Shown here: positions 24,727-33,431 of the stretch, one piece after another
How positions within the stretch are numbered: the stretch's first letter is position 1
How the letters are laid out: the number at the start of each line of letters is the position of its first letter
Source: an uncultured Ellagibacter sp.
GTDB taxonomy: Bacteria > Actinomycetota > Coriobacteriia > Coriobacteriales > Eggerthellaceae
Length of the DNA stretch: 60,423 nt
Assembly (NCBI GenBank): GCA_934654815.1
Contig: CAKUGU010000009.1
Coordinates: 1-60,423, forward strand
Direction: 5' to 3'
Notes under the pieces: model-generated
Seen by the model: the letters and a program-made list of their open reading frames with translations, nothing else
The model's database searches: none
What the model was told of the DNA's origin: nothing
Position numbers and translations under genes: made by a program

Positions 24727-25986
24727 TTACAGGCCGCAGGCTTCGCGGAGGGCTTCCACCTTGTCGGTTTTTTCCCAGGTGAACTCGGGGAGCTCGCGAC
24801 CGAAGTGGCCGTAGGCCGCGGTCTTGCGGTAGATCGGACGGCGCAGGTCGAGCTCGTCGATGATGGCGCCCGGACGCAGGTCGAACACCTCGTTGACTGC
24901 ACGCTCGATATCGGCTTCGGGCACATGCGCGGTGCCGAACGTCTCCACCATGATGGACACCGGCTTCGCGACGCCGATGGCGTAGGCGACCTGGATCTCG
25001 CAGCGGTCGGCCAAATCGGCGGCCACCACGTTCTTCGCAACCCAGCGCGCGGCGTAGGCAGCCGAGCGGTCGACCTTCGTGCAGTCCTTGCCCGAGAACG
25101 CGCCGCCGCCGTGACGACCCATGCCGCCGTAGGTGTCGACGATGATCTTGCGGCCGGTGAGCCCGCAGTCGCCCATGGGGCCGCCGATGACGAAACGCCC
25201 GGTCGGGTTGATGTGGATCTCGGCGCCTTCGGCCAGCTCAACGCCCTCGTCGGCCAAGACGGGCTTGATCACGTGCTCGACGATGTCGGCACGAAGCACG
25301 TCGTTGGAAACGTCCTCGGCGTGCTGCGTCGACACGACGACCTTCTCCACGTTGACGGGCTTGCCGTCGACGTAGCGCACCGAGACCTGAGTCTTGCCGT
25401 CGGGGCGCAGGTACCCAAGCGTGCCGTCCTTGCGCACGCGCGCCAAGCGCTCGCTCATGCGCTGCGCGAGGTAGATCGGCATCGGCATGAGGGTCTTCGT
25501 CTCCTTGCAGGCGTAGCCGAACATCATGCCCTGGTCGCCCGCGCCGATGGTCTCGTACTCGTCGGCGGCCTCGCCGTGCTGCGCCTCGAACGACTCATCG
25601 ACACCCTGCGCGATGTCGGGCGACTGCTCGTGAATGGCGTTCATGACGCCACAGGTCGTGCCGTCGAAGCCGTACTTCGCGCGATCGTAGCCGATCTCGC
25701 AGATGACGTTGCGCACGATGGCGGGCACGTCGACGTAGGCCTGGGTGCGGATCTCGCCGGCGACGACGACCATGCCCGTCGTGGTCATGGTCTCGCAGGC
25801 GCAGCGCACCTTCGTGACGTCGGCGGGCTGCCCGGACGGCGACACGTAGCCCTGCTTTTGCAGCTCGGTTTCCTTTTTCAGGATAGCGTCCAAGATCGCG
25901 TCGGAAATCTGATCGCAGATCTTGTCCGGGTGACCTTCGGTCACGGACTCGGACGTGAACAGATACGTAGAATGCTCTTCGGCCAT
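24727..25986 (-). CDS. metK: S-adenosylmethionine synthetase
   Basis: A 419-residue MetK that makes S-adenosylmethionine from methionine and ATP in the cytosol. Diagnostic motifs: [39 protein letters not shown] (ATP-binding hexapeptide GAGDQG) and [19 protein letters not shown] (P-loop-like GGGAFSGKD). The length is close to the family norm, with a slightly extended central region. The ATG is preceded by AAGGAGGAGCTTC, which abuts an S-box-like element upstream, so expression is probably SAM-repressed. It has its own terminator. Confidence 0.96.
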   Translation of the reverse strand: MAEEHSTYLFTSESVTEGHPDKICDQISDAILDAILKKETELQKQGYVSPSGQPADVTKVRCACETMTTTGMVVVAGEIRTQAYVDVPAIVRNVICEIGYDRAKYGFDGTTCGVMNAIHEQSPDIAQGVDESFEAQHGEAADEYETIGAGDQGMMFGYACKETKTLMPMPIYLAQRMSERLARVRKDGTLGYLRPDGKTQVSVRYVDGKPVNVEKVVVSTQHAEDVSNDVLRADIVEHVIKPVLADEGVELAEGAEIHINPTGRFVIGGPMGDCGLTGRKIIVDTYGGMGRHGGGAFSGKDCTKVDRSAAYAARWVAKNVVAADLADRCEIQVAYAIGVAKPVSIMVETFGTAHVPEADIERAVNEVFDLRPGAIIDELDLRRPIYRKTAAYGHFGRELPEFTWEKTDKVEALREACGL

Positions 25987-25998
25987 GAAGCTCCTCCT

Positions 25999-26085
25999 TC
26001 ATCGTTGTCGGCCGGACCACCTTGACGTCTTCGCCAGGTTGGTGTCGGGATCGGCGAGCCAACTCTCTCCCCCGACTCTCGATAA
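25999..26085 (-). promoter_or_regulatory. SAM riboswitch (S-box / SAM-I-like) of metK
   Basis: Read on the minus strand, the metK leader has TTATCGAGAG, then GGGGGAGAGAGTTGGCTC, CCGACACCAACCTG and CAAGGTGGTCC, ending in GATGA. These follow the order of the S-box consensus (UUAUCAAGAG, GGAGGGA-UGGCCC, GGCAACC, GGUGCUAAUUCC, GAUAAG). UUAUC and GAUGA can pair as helix P1. The canonical GGCAACC appears as ACCAACC, so it may belong to a variant such as SAM-I/IV. The 3' strand of P1 runs directly into the Shine-Dalgarno AAGGAGG, which suggests control of translation initiation. Confidence 0.7.
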
Positions 26086-26227
26086 ACGGATGCAATCGGG
26101 AATCTTGCCAGATACCCTCGTTTATGCTTGCGGTACTGTAACATACCACGTAGCATTTTAGTCCGACATTCAGAATAAACAAGGATGCTCGGCGTCTTCG
26201 GCGCCGGAGCTGAAGGGAGCATATCCG

Positions 26228-27610
26228 GTGGAACGCGAAGCGAAGCTGAAGAACGGCGCCTACACGCAAGAATATTTCGACATCATGGACGAGCTCGGCG
26301 GCGACATCGCGGGGCGCCGGGCGGCCTATGATTACATGGAGCATTCCACCGCGATCGTGCACCACCAGACCATCTCAACGAGCTTCGTGCCGCGCCTTTA
26401 CGACGCGCGCACCCGCGACATCATGCGCGAAACCGTGGAGGTGACGCACCGCATCCTCTGCAAGGTGATCGAGCACTACCTGGCCGACCCGGACTACCGC
26501 ACCATCTTCGACTACGACCCGCGCCTCGCCGAGCTCATCTTGGTGCCGCGCGGCTACGACGCGGTGCTCCCCTTCGCCCGCTTCGACATCTTCCTTGACG
26601 AGGACACGGGGGACGTGGCCTTCTGCGAGTTCAACGGCGACGGGTCGTCGGGCATGAACGAGAATCGCGAGATCACGCACTCCATCGAGAACACCGCCAC
26701 GTTCAAGGAGTTCGCGCGCCGCCACCGCGTGGAAGCGTGCGAGCTCTTCGATTCGTGGGTGGCCGACTTCATCGGCATCTACAACACCTACAAGGGGCGC
26801 GTGGAGCATCCGCGCTTCGCCATCTGCGACTACCTGGAAAACGGCGTCGTCGACGAGTTTCACCTGTTCGCGAAACGCTTCGAGGAGAAGGGCTACCCGT
26901 GCTGCGTCTGCGACGTGCGCGACCTTGCCTTCGACGGCGAGGTGCTGCGCGACAAGCAGGGCCAGCCCGTGCACGCCATCTGGCGCCGTTGCGTCACCAA
27001 CGACGTGCTGGAATACTGGGATGAGTCGCAGGCGCTCATCGAGGCCGTGCGCGCGGAAAAAGTGGCCCTCATCGGCAGCTTCGCCGGACACATCGTGCAC
27101 GACAAGCAGATCTTCGAGGCGCTGTTCCATCCGAAAACGCGCGCGTTTTTGACCCCCGAGGAGAATGCCTTCGTGGAGCGCACCGTGCCGCAGACGCGCT
27201 ATCTCGACGAACACGAGGTCGACCTGGCGAGCATCCGCGCGAACAAGGACGCCTGGATCATCAAGCCGACCGACGCGTACGGCGCCGCCGACGTGTACGC
27301 GGGGTGCTTCCAGACGCAGGAAAAGTGGGACGAGCTCATCGACCGCTTCGCGAACGGCGCGGCCGGTGCCCCGTTTTTGGTACAGCGTTACATCACGCCC
27401 TACAAGACGCACATCCTCGAGCCCGACCACGACATCGCATCGCTTACCGACGACGAGGTCGACCGCGCGGGTGCCATGTACAACAACTTGGAAGGGCTCT
27501 ACTGCTACAACGGGCGCTTCCAGGGCGTGTTCAGCCGGCTTGGGCCCTACCCCACCATCTCCAAACCGATGAAGGGAATCACCGCGGCGACCGTGTGGGT
27601 CGACGAGTAG
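26228..27610 (+). CDS. Circularly permuted ATP-grasp / glutathionylspermidine synthase-like protein
   Basis: A 460-residue protein starting at GTG 26228 (GAAGGGAG upstream), divergent from metK. Features recalling circularly permuted ATP-grasp ligases: FARFDIFLDEDTGDVAFCEF followed by NGDGSSGMNENREI (acidic and Asn residues for Mg-ATP), and a later lysine segment DAWIIKPTDAYGAADVYAG. ATP-grasp enzymes join a carboxylate to an amine or thiol. No amidase domain is present, and the acceptor is unknown. It is followed 15 bp later by a DUF1461 membrane protein gene, probably the same operon. Exact reaction not assignable. Confidence 0.65.
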   Translation: MEREAKLKNGAYTQEYFDIMDELGGDIAGRRAAYDYMEHSTAIVHHQTISTSFVPRLYDARTRDIMRETVEVTHRILCKVIEHYLADPDYRTIFDYDPRLAELILVPRGYDAVLPFARFDIFLDEDTGDVAFCEFNGDGSSGMNENREITHSIENTATFKEFARRHRVEACELFDSWVADFIGIYNTYKGRVEHPRFAICDYLENGVVDEFHLFAKRFEEKGYPCCVCDVRDLAFDGEVLRDKQGQPVHAIWRRCVTNDVLEYWDESQALIEAVRAEKVALIGSFAGHIVHDKQIFEALFHPKTRAFLTPEENAFVERTVPQTRYLDEHEVDLASIRANKDAWIIKPTDAYGAADVYAGCFQTQEKWDELIDRFANGAAGAPFLVQRYITPYKTHILEPDHDIASLTDDEVDRAGAMYNNLEGLYCYNGRFQGVFSRLGPYPTISKPMKGITAATVWVDE

Positions 27611-27625
27611 CGGAAAGGAAATGCC

Positions 27626-28537
27626 GTGAGCTGGGGAAACCGCATCGTATCCGTGCTCTGCACGCTTTGCTTGGCCGTGACGTTCGTCGCGGCGGGCTTC
27701 GTGGCCGTCGCCGTTCCCGACACGGCTACGACGATGCTCGCCGATAAATACGCAGGCACGACGAACGAGAGCACGCCGTTTTCCCACGACGAGCTTTGCG
27801 ACATGGCGCTCGCGGGCAAGCGCTACACGTTCGACACGAACGACAAGGGCGCGCTCTACCAGGCGATGTACGCGATAAACGCAAGCGCCGCGTCCGATGG
27901 GCGCGCAAGCAGCCGCACGCTCGACGTCGCGCGTTGGGACGAATGCGCCGCGTCCGACCAGGTGCCGCTCGCCGTTTACGCGCAGCGCGCCGAGAGCACG
28001 CCGCTTTACGGGTTCGCGTCGATGTTCGGCTCGCCGGACGCCGCGTTCACGGACGAGGCGCGGATGCGCACGCTGCTGCCGACGGAAGATCACGCGACCG
28101 ACATCATCGCGGCGGCCGATGAGTCGGCGGTACTCGACGCGGAGGCCGTAAGCCACCTCGACGACGTGTTCGCCGTGGTGATGCGCGCCGAGCCCGTGGT
28201 GATCGGCGTGCTCTGCGCAGCCGTGCTCTGCGCGGTGGGCGTGTGCTGCTCGGTCGGGCGGCGCGCGTTCGGAAGCGTTCTTGTGGCAGCGGGCGCGGTC
28301 ACGCTCGTCGCGTTCGCGGCCCTCGGCATTGCCGCCGCCGTCAACTTCGAGGGGCTCTTCGCGGCGTTCCATGGGCTGTTCTTCTCGCAGGGCAGCTGGG
28401 TGTTCAGCCCGACCTCGCTGCTCATCACCATGTACCCCGAGCCCTTCTGGGTGGGCATGGGCGCCATCTGGCTCGGCGTGACCGTCCTCGTGAGCGTCAT
28501 CGCGATAGCAATCGGGACGGCGCTCCGTCGCGCGTAG
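27626..28537 (+). CDS. DUF1461 / TIGR01906-type integral membrane protein
   Basis: A 303-residue membrane protein starting at GTG 27626 (GGAAAGGAA upstream). One N-terminal helix (RIVSVLCTLCLAVTFVAAGF), an extracytoplasmic region of ~150 residues and three C-terminal helices are predicted. The C-terminal block FEGLFAAFHGLFFSQGSW, followed by SLLITMYPEPFW, matches the conserved DUF1461 pattern (F..FH..FF...W...LI..YP..FW). Function of the family is unknown. It follows the ATP-grasp-like gene closely and ends before a shared stem-loop at 28567. Confidence 0.8.
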   Translation: MSWGNRIVSVLCTLCLAVTFVAAGFVAVAVPDTATTMLADKYAGTTNESTPFSHDELCDMALAGKRYTFDTNDKGALYQAMYAINASAASDGRASSRTLDVARWDECAASDQVPLAVYAQRAESTPLYGFASMFGSPDAAFTDEARMRTLLPTEDHATDIIAAADESAVLDAEAVSHLDDVFAVVMRAEPVVIGVLCAAVLCAVGVCCSVGRRAFGSVLVAAGAVTLVAFAALGIAAAVNFEGLFAAFHGLFFSQGSWVFSPTSLLITMYPEPFWVGMGAIWLGVTVLVSVIAIAIGTALRRA

Positions 28538-28566
28538 GGCGCGCGAAGACAGCACGCCAGAACATC

Positions 28567-28604
28567 GAAGGGGCTCGCCGCGAGCAATCGCAGCGAGCCC
28601 CTTC
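28567..28604. terminator. Stem-loop between convergent genes
   Basis: GAAGGGGCTCGC (28567-28578) and GCGAGCCCCTTC (28593-28604) form a 12-bp perfect stem with a 14-nt loop, 29 bp after the DUF1461 stop. T-runs are weak on both sides. It probably terminates the plus-strand operon. Confidence 0.55.
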
Positions 28605-28748
28605 CTTATGCCCTCACCAGGCGGAAAACCAACCAGCGAGCGAGCCCGACGGCTCGCAATCTGCGAGAACCCCCAGGCCCCGCCGCCCCGCATCCCGCTT
28701 GCGGCGCCTCGCGCCTCGCGCCCCGCGCCCCGCGGCAAGCGCGCGCCC

Positions 28749-31352
28749 CTACTTCACGCGGGCGAGCACGGTCGCGAGGGTGCGCTCGAGCACCGCGACC
28801 TCGAGCGGCTTGGACACGTGCGCGTCCATCCCCGCCTTCAGGCAGTCGCGCACGTCGGAATCGAACGCGTTCGCGGTCATCGCGATGATGGGGATGGTGC
28901 GGCCGAGCGGGTTTCCGCTGCCGCGGACGGCGCGCGTCGCCTGAAGGCCGTTCATCACCGGCATCTGGACGTCCATGAGGATGGCACCGAACTCGCCCGG
29001 CTTAACGGTGGCGAACCGGTCTACCAGCTCCTGCCCGTTCGAGCAGATCTCGCATGTGGCGCCGTTCATCTCGAGGATCGCCGTCAAGATCTCGGCGTTG
29101 AGCGCATTGTCCTCGGCACAAAGGAAATGCATGCCCGAAAGAACGGAGCCCTCCTGCTTCTCGGCCTCATCGGGAGCGGATCGCAGCTGGTTCACGGCGT
29201 TGGCGAGGTTCGACATGAAGAACGGGCGCGAGATGAGCCCGTCGACGCCGACCTTGTCGATGATGCCGATCGCGTGTTCCTGCTGCTCATAGTCGACGCA
29301 GAACAGAAGCACGGCGCCTTCGGCCTCGGAGCGCAGCATCCGCACGATGTCGGCAAGCTCGGGGTCGTGGATGTGTCCCGAAAGCAGGATGGTGTCGACC
29401 TTTGTGGTAGCGAGCAGAGCGTCCGTCTCGGCCTTCGAACGCGCGACCAGAAGCTTCGCGTCGGCACCCGCGAACGCTGCCTGGGTGTTTCTCACGAGCG
29501 TCTCCTCGCTCGAGATAAGCAGCACCGTCTCGGCGTTCATATGCGGTTTCGCGTTCGTGTCGATGTCGAACGGGATGACGACCTTGAACGAGCTTCCCTG
29601 CCCGTACTCGCTTTCGACGTCGATCGTGCCGCCCGAGAGCTCGACGATGCTCTTCGTGATGGCCATGCCGAGTCCCGTGCCCTGCTCCTTGTTGGTGACC
29701 GAACCCTCCGCGCGGGTGAAGGGATCGAAGATGTGCGCGATGAACTCGGGCTTCATGCCGCAGCCGTTGTCGGTCACCGTGATGCCGATGCGGGCATGGC
29801 CCGCCGCATCGCCTTCGAGCTCGACCAGGTCGAGCGTTATCGTCCCGCCGCTCGGGGTGTACTTGATGGCGTTCGAAAGCAGGTTGATGAACACCTGGCG
29901 CAGGCGCACCTCGTCGCCGAGGAGGAACTCGTGCGAGATCTCGTGGACGCGCACGGTAAAGCGCTGACCGCGTTCTTCCGCCTGGGGACGGATGATGCTT
30001 TCGACCTGCCCCACCTGGTCGGCCAGGCTGATGGGCTCGCGGTTGAGCGACACCTCGGCCGACTCGATCTTGCTCATGTCGAGCACGTCGTTGATGAGGG
30101 AAAGCAAATGACGGCTCGAGCTTTGCACCTTGTGGATGTACAGCTCGAGCTTCTCGGGGTCGTCCTTCTCGTGCTCCATGAGGCTCGTGATGCCGACGAT
30201 GGCGTTCATGGGCGTGCGGATGTCGTGGGACATGTTGGCGAGGAAGCTGCTCTTCGCGCGGCTCGCCTGGGCGAGCTCGATGTTCAAGCGCCCGAGCTTC
30301 TCGCTGTTGCGGCGCTCGGCCTCGAGTGCGGTTCTCTGCTGTGTGCGCAGAAGCCAGAAGATTGCAAGGACGCTTACGATGATGAGCCCAATGGCGAACG
30401 CGACGGCGATGGCGATCGTCGTGTTCACGAGGTTGACCGTGTTCATGGCGACGTACTGGGACGGCACGAGGAACACGAGCGTCCACACGGCGTTGTCCAT
30501 CCGGTAGAGCGCGTAGTACACCTCGGTGTCGTCGAACAGCGCGTTGGAGTACGCGATGCCGTTCTGCTCGAGCTCGCTTTGCGTCGCGTCGAAGGAACTG
30601 CCGTGCAGATAGTCCATCCCGCTGAGCGACGTCAGCACGTTGTAGCCTTTGAGCAGTTCATTATCGCTGCTGCTGCTGCTGCTGCTGCTGAAGAGTTTAA
30701 GCCCATCGTTGTCGATAACGTACACACTATTGTGACCGTTATACGCATCGCACTCGAAATACGGGTTCAATTCCTCCATGCTCTGCGAGATGCCGTAGTA
30801 TGCGATGGTCACCGGACCCGAGGCGCCCTGCACGGTAACCGGAGCGTCGAGCTTCTTCAGGAACACCATGCGCGTGTCGTTGTAGGTAAGCGAGTTCGAC
30901 ACGAAGACGATCTGCCCGGGGCTGTCCATCAGGTACTCGCGCTCGGGCAGAAGGCCCTGGCGGCCGTCCTGCGTGTAGTAGGAGCCGCCCGAGTCGATGG
31001 CCATAAGGTCGCTCTGCGTTTCGCCGAGGGCCGCCAGGTACGTCTCGTTGCCCATGAACGCCGCAAGCTCGTCGAGCGTGCCGGGCGTGCGCTGCTCGAG
31101 CGCGCGCTCCTGCTCGTCGACAACGCGCCACTGGTTCTTCACCACGTCTTCGAGCCCGGAGAAGAGCTGCGTGGTCACTTCCTTCATCTGGCTCAGCCGC
31201 TCGGCGTAGAGCGTCTGGTCGATGAAGGATCCGTAGAACCGCATGAAGACGAGCACGGCGGCGATGACCACCGCGATGACGACGCATAAGGCGCCGACGG
31301 CGTGCCGCGTGCTCTTCTTCCGCGCATCTATCTGGCGGGGCGTTTCTGCCAT
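28749..31352 (-). CDS. Membrane hybrid sensor histidine kinase with two receiver domains
   Basis: An 867-residue hybrid kinase. TM1 at ~16-38 and TM2 at ~307-332 enclose a ~265-residue extracytoplasmic sensor region, probably Cache-like. It contains an eight-serine tract coded by (AGC)8. HisKA has H376 in SHDIRTPMNAIVG; HATPase_c has NLLSNAIKYTP, DNGCGM and GTGLGMAITKS. A first receiver-like domain lacks the phospho-accepting Asp (DTILLSGHIHDP). The last one is intact, with D794 in AILMDVQMPVMNG and the terminal SKPLE lysine. No output domain is present, so phosphate must pass to another protein. The start lies 3 bp after the binding-protein stop, indicating co-translation and a probable sensing partnership. 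Confidence 0.9.
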   Translation of the reverse strand: MAETPRQIDARKKSTRHAVGALCVVIAVVIAAVLVFMRFYGSFIDQTLYAERLSQMKEVTTQLFSGLEDVVKNQWRVVDEQERALEQRTPGTLDELAAFMGNETYLAALGETQSDLMAIDSGGSYYTQDGRQGLLPEREYLMDSPGQIVFVSNSLTYNDTRMVFLKKLDAPVTVQGASGPVTIAYYGISQSMEELNPYFECDAYNGHNSVYVIDNDGLKLFSSSSSSSSDNELLKGYNVLTSLSGMDYLHGSSFDATQSELEQNGIAYSNALFDDTEVYYALYRMDNAVWTLVFLVPSQYVAMNTVNLVNTTIAIAVAFAIGLIIVSVLAIFWLLRTQQRTALEAERRNSEKLGRLNIELAQASRAKSSFLANMSHDIRTPMNAIVGITSLMEHEKDDPEKLELYIHKVQSSSRHLLSLINDVLDMSKIESAEVSLNREPISLADQVGQVESIIRPQAEERGQRFTVRVHEISHEFLLGDEVRLRQVFINLLSNAIKYTPSGGTITLDLVELEGDAAGHARIGITVTDNGCGMKPEFIAHIFDPFTRAEGSVTNKEQGTGLGMAITKSIVELSGGTIDVESEYGQGSSFKVVIPFDIDTNAKPHMNAETVLLISSEETLVRNTQAAFAGADAKLLVARSKAETDALLATTKVDTILLSGHIHDPELADIVRMLRSEAEGAVLLFCVDYEQQEHAIGIIDKVGVDGLISRPFFMSNLANAVNQLRSAPDEAEKQEGSVLSGMHFLCAEDNALNAEILTAILEMNGATCEICSNGQELVDRFATVKPGEFGAILMDVQMPVMNGLQATRAVRGSGNPLGRTIPIIAMTANAFDSDVRDCLKAGMDAHVSKPLEVAVLERTLATVLARVK
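30666..30689. repeat. Trinucleotide microsatellite (GCT)8 in a kinase sensor domain
   Basis: Eight uninterrupted GCT units on the plus strand read as (AGC)8 on the coding strand. They encode eight consecutive serines in the extracytoplasmic region of the kinase at 28749-31352. Unit changes would keep the frame. Confidence 0.9.
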
Positions 31353-31355
31353 GCG

Positions 31356-33161
31356 CTACTCCCAGACGATGTCGCTCGCGGAAAGCGAGTCGAACGTGCC
31401 GAGGTAGTCCTCGGCCGCGGTGAGCCCTAAGATGCCGCTGTCGGCGTAGCTGCCCTCGGCCTTCACCGCATCGGAAGCGCCGCAGATGGGGATGGTGTAG
31501 GTTGCATCGTCGTCAAGCTCGGCGCCACCCTTCGTCACGAGCACGTAGGGGAACACAAGCGAACCGTCGCCCTTGGAGTCGTAGCCGGTCTGCGCGAGCT
31601 CCTTGATGCGCGCGCCCGAAAGCGTGACGGTCTGGATGTTGTTCTTCCACCCGGTCGGGAGGATGGACACGATTTCCGAATCGGTCACGCCAAGGGGGAA
31701 CAGGCTTCCGCTCACGCCGTCCTTGTTCATCTCACGCACGTCGGTGTTGTGAATCCATTGGTTGGTAGAGACGAGCGCCGCTTCGGCACCCGTCGCCTTG
31801 CCGAAGCTGATGCCGACGAGCCGCGCGCAATCATCCGTCCCGATGGTCTCCTTCACCGTGGTGAACGTCTTCTTCGTGTCGTTCGTGATGAGGCTCTGGC
31901 TGCTGTCGATCGCGTCGACGACGTCGTCGAGCGTCGCCTCGCCCTTCACGAACTCGATCATCTTGTTGCCGATGGGGACGATGGCGTTTTCCCAACCGGA
32001 ATAGACGAACGACGCGGTATGGCCGTTGTTCAAGTCGTCGAGGATATCGACATAGTAGCTGTCTTCGCCGGGAGCCGCGTCCTTAAGCGGCAGCAAGCGC
32101 GCCGCGTTTTGAGTGGGATCGAGGGATTCCATGCCCTCGACCGTGGAAAGAACCTCCATCACATGGAGCGCGTCTTCGAGCTTCTGCTCGTTGCCCGCCT
32201 CCCCAAGGCTCTTGTTCAGACCCACGTAACGGCTCACGTTCAAGATATAGACGTTCTGGTCGCCGTTTTCCGAAAGGTAGGGCATGAGCCCGACCTCGTC
32301 GGTCGCCCCTTCCTGCGTTTTCAGCGAGTTGCTGTTGCCGATGAGGAACAAGGTGTTGCCCTCGACCATCTGCGCCTTCGTGGCGCTATCGGAATCGGGC
32401 GTGCCATCGGCGTTCAGCATCCCCAGATCGCGCCAGCGGTTCAGAAGCTGCATCGACTGCATCATCTCGTCCGATTCGCGCAGGGTGGTATCGCCCGCGA
32501 GGAAAGCGTTTTGCCACTTCATGCCGTCAAGCGTGCTCAAGTAGCTCGTGTCGAGGATGTTGCAGAGGTACTGGAAGCCGTAGCCGGGGTACTGGAGCTG
32601 GTCTCGGCAGAAGATGACGCCGGCCGCTTCACATTTGGTCTTCAAATCCTCTAGCTCGGCAAGGTTGGTGGGAAGCGTCCAGCCATGTTCTTCGAGCAGG
32701 GTCTTGTTGTAGGTGATGCCGAGCGCGTTGTACCCGAGCGGCAACATGTAGACGGCCCCGTCGTTGGTGACCTCGCGCAGGCGGGACTGCGCATACGAAT
32801 CGGTGAAGCTGTAGCTCGAAAGATCGAGGAAATCGCTCGCATCGTCGGAGCGGCCGGGGACGTAATACGTGCAGAAGTAAATGTCGGTCATCTGACCGGC
32901 CTTGCGCATGTCGTTCACGTAGTCAGTGTAATCCTGCCCGTTATAAGGGATGATCTCCAAGTTGATCTCGGGGTACTTCTCGTGCACGAGGTCGTAGAAC
33001 GTCGACATGTTGCTGTACGGCGCGTTCATGGTGATGGTGGGGTGCTCGCCGGAAGTGCCCTGGGAGCTTTTCTCGTCGGTGCCGGTGGAGCTGCACCCCA
33101 CCACAAGGCACGCCGCGCATGCGATGGCCACTACGAGGCCGAGTAAGCCTTTGCGTTTCAT
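31356..33161 (-). CDS. Extracellular solute-binding lipoprotein with 5'-nucleotidase-C-like tail
   Basis: A 601-residue lipoprotein starting at the ATG at 33161 (GAAGGAACAAGCC upstream). The signal peptide MKRKGLLGLVVAIACAACLV ends in lipobox VVGC. Residues ~30-420 look like a family 1 solute-binding protein (ITMNAPYSNMSTFYDLVHEK, LPLGYNALGITYNKTLLEEH). Residues ~440-600 resemble the 5'-nucleotidase C-terminal domain (SEIVSILPTGWKNNIQTVTL, then SGARIKELAQTGYD). No metallophosphatase domain and no ABC permease are nearby. It lies between two hybrid kinase genes and is co-translated with the membrane one. A ligand-presenting sensor role rather than uptake is inferred. Confidence 0.82.
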   Translation of the reverse strand: MKRKGLLGLVVAIACAACLVVGCSSTGTDEKSSQGTSGEHPTITMNAPYSNMSTFYDLVHEKYPEINLEIIPYNGQDYTDYVNDMRKAGQMTDIYFCTYYVPGRSDDASDFLDLSSYSFTDSYAQSRLREVTNDGAVYMLPLGYNALGITYNKTLLEEHGWTLPTNLAELEDLKTKCEAAGVIFCRDQLQYPGYGFQYLCNILDTSYLSTLDGMKWQNAFLAGDTTLRESDEMMQSMQLLNRWRDLGMLNADGTPDSDSATKAQMVEGNTLFLIGNSNSLKTQEGATDEVGLMPYLSENGDQNVYILNVSRYVGLNKSLGEAGNEQKLEDALHVMEVLSTVEGMESLDPTQNAARLLPLKDAAPGEDSYYVDILDDLNNGHTASFVYSGWENAIVPIGNKMIEFVKGEATLDDVVDAIDSSQSLITNDTKKTFTTVKETIGTDDCARLVGISFGKATGAEAALVSTNQWIHNTDVREMNKDGVSGSLFPLGVTDSEIVSILPTGWKNNIQTVTLSGARIKELAQTGYDSKGDGSLVFPYVLVTKGGAELDDDATYTIPICGASDAVKAEGSYADSGILGLTAAEDYLGTFDSLSASDIVWE

Positions 33162-33265
33162 GGCTTGTTCCTTCGCTTTCTTATTTCGTGCCGCGGCCCG
33201 GACGTTGCCGGACGGCAAAACGGCCCTCGGCGAAGGCCCTCTGGCTTACATGCCGAGCGAAGGAA

Positions 33266-33274
33266 CCCCCCCCC
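33266..33274. repeat. Homopolymer C9/G9 tract in the binding-lipoprotein leader
   Basis: Nine consecutive C on the plus strand (G9 in the transcript sense) lie about 105 bp upstream of the lipoprotein start. They fall between its candidate promoter and the ATG. Such tracts are prone to slippage, and a length change would alter the 5' UTR only. Confidence 0.85.
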
Positions 33275-33315
33275 GAAAGGAGCAGCCGCGTTGCGCCTGC
33301 TCTAGTTGGTTCATA

Positions 33316-33356
33316 AGAATACCATAAGCGGCGCAATCTCTATACGGAAGCTTCCG
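33316..33356 (-). promoter_or_regulatory. Candidate promoter and adjoining palindrome of the lipoprotein-kinase operon
   Basis: Minus-strand TATAGA (33339-33344), a 17-bp spacer, then TATTCT (33316-33321) preceded by TGG (extended -10). The perfect 12-bp palindrome CGGAAGCTTCCG (33345-33356) touches the upstream edge of the -35, a typical activator position. Weak consensus match. Confidence 0.4.
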
Positions 33357-33431
33357 AACGAACCAGCCAAACGGAAGGATGCCGCGAGGGACCCACTCCT
33401 CGCTCGACCAGGCATTATCCTTTGCCGTGAA

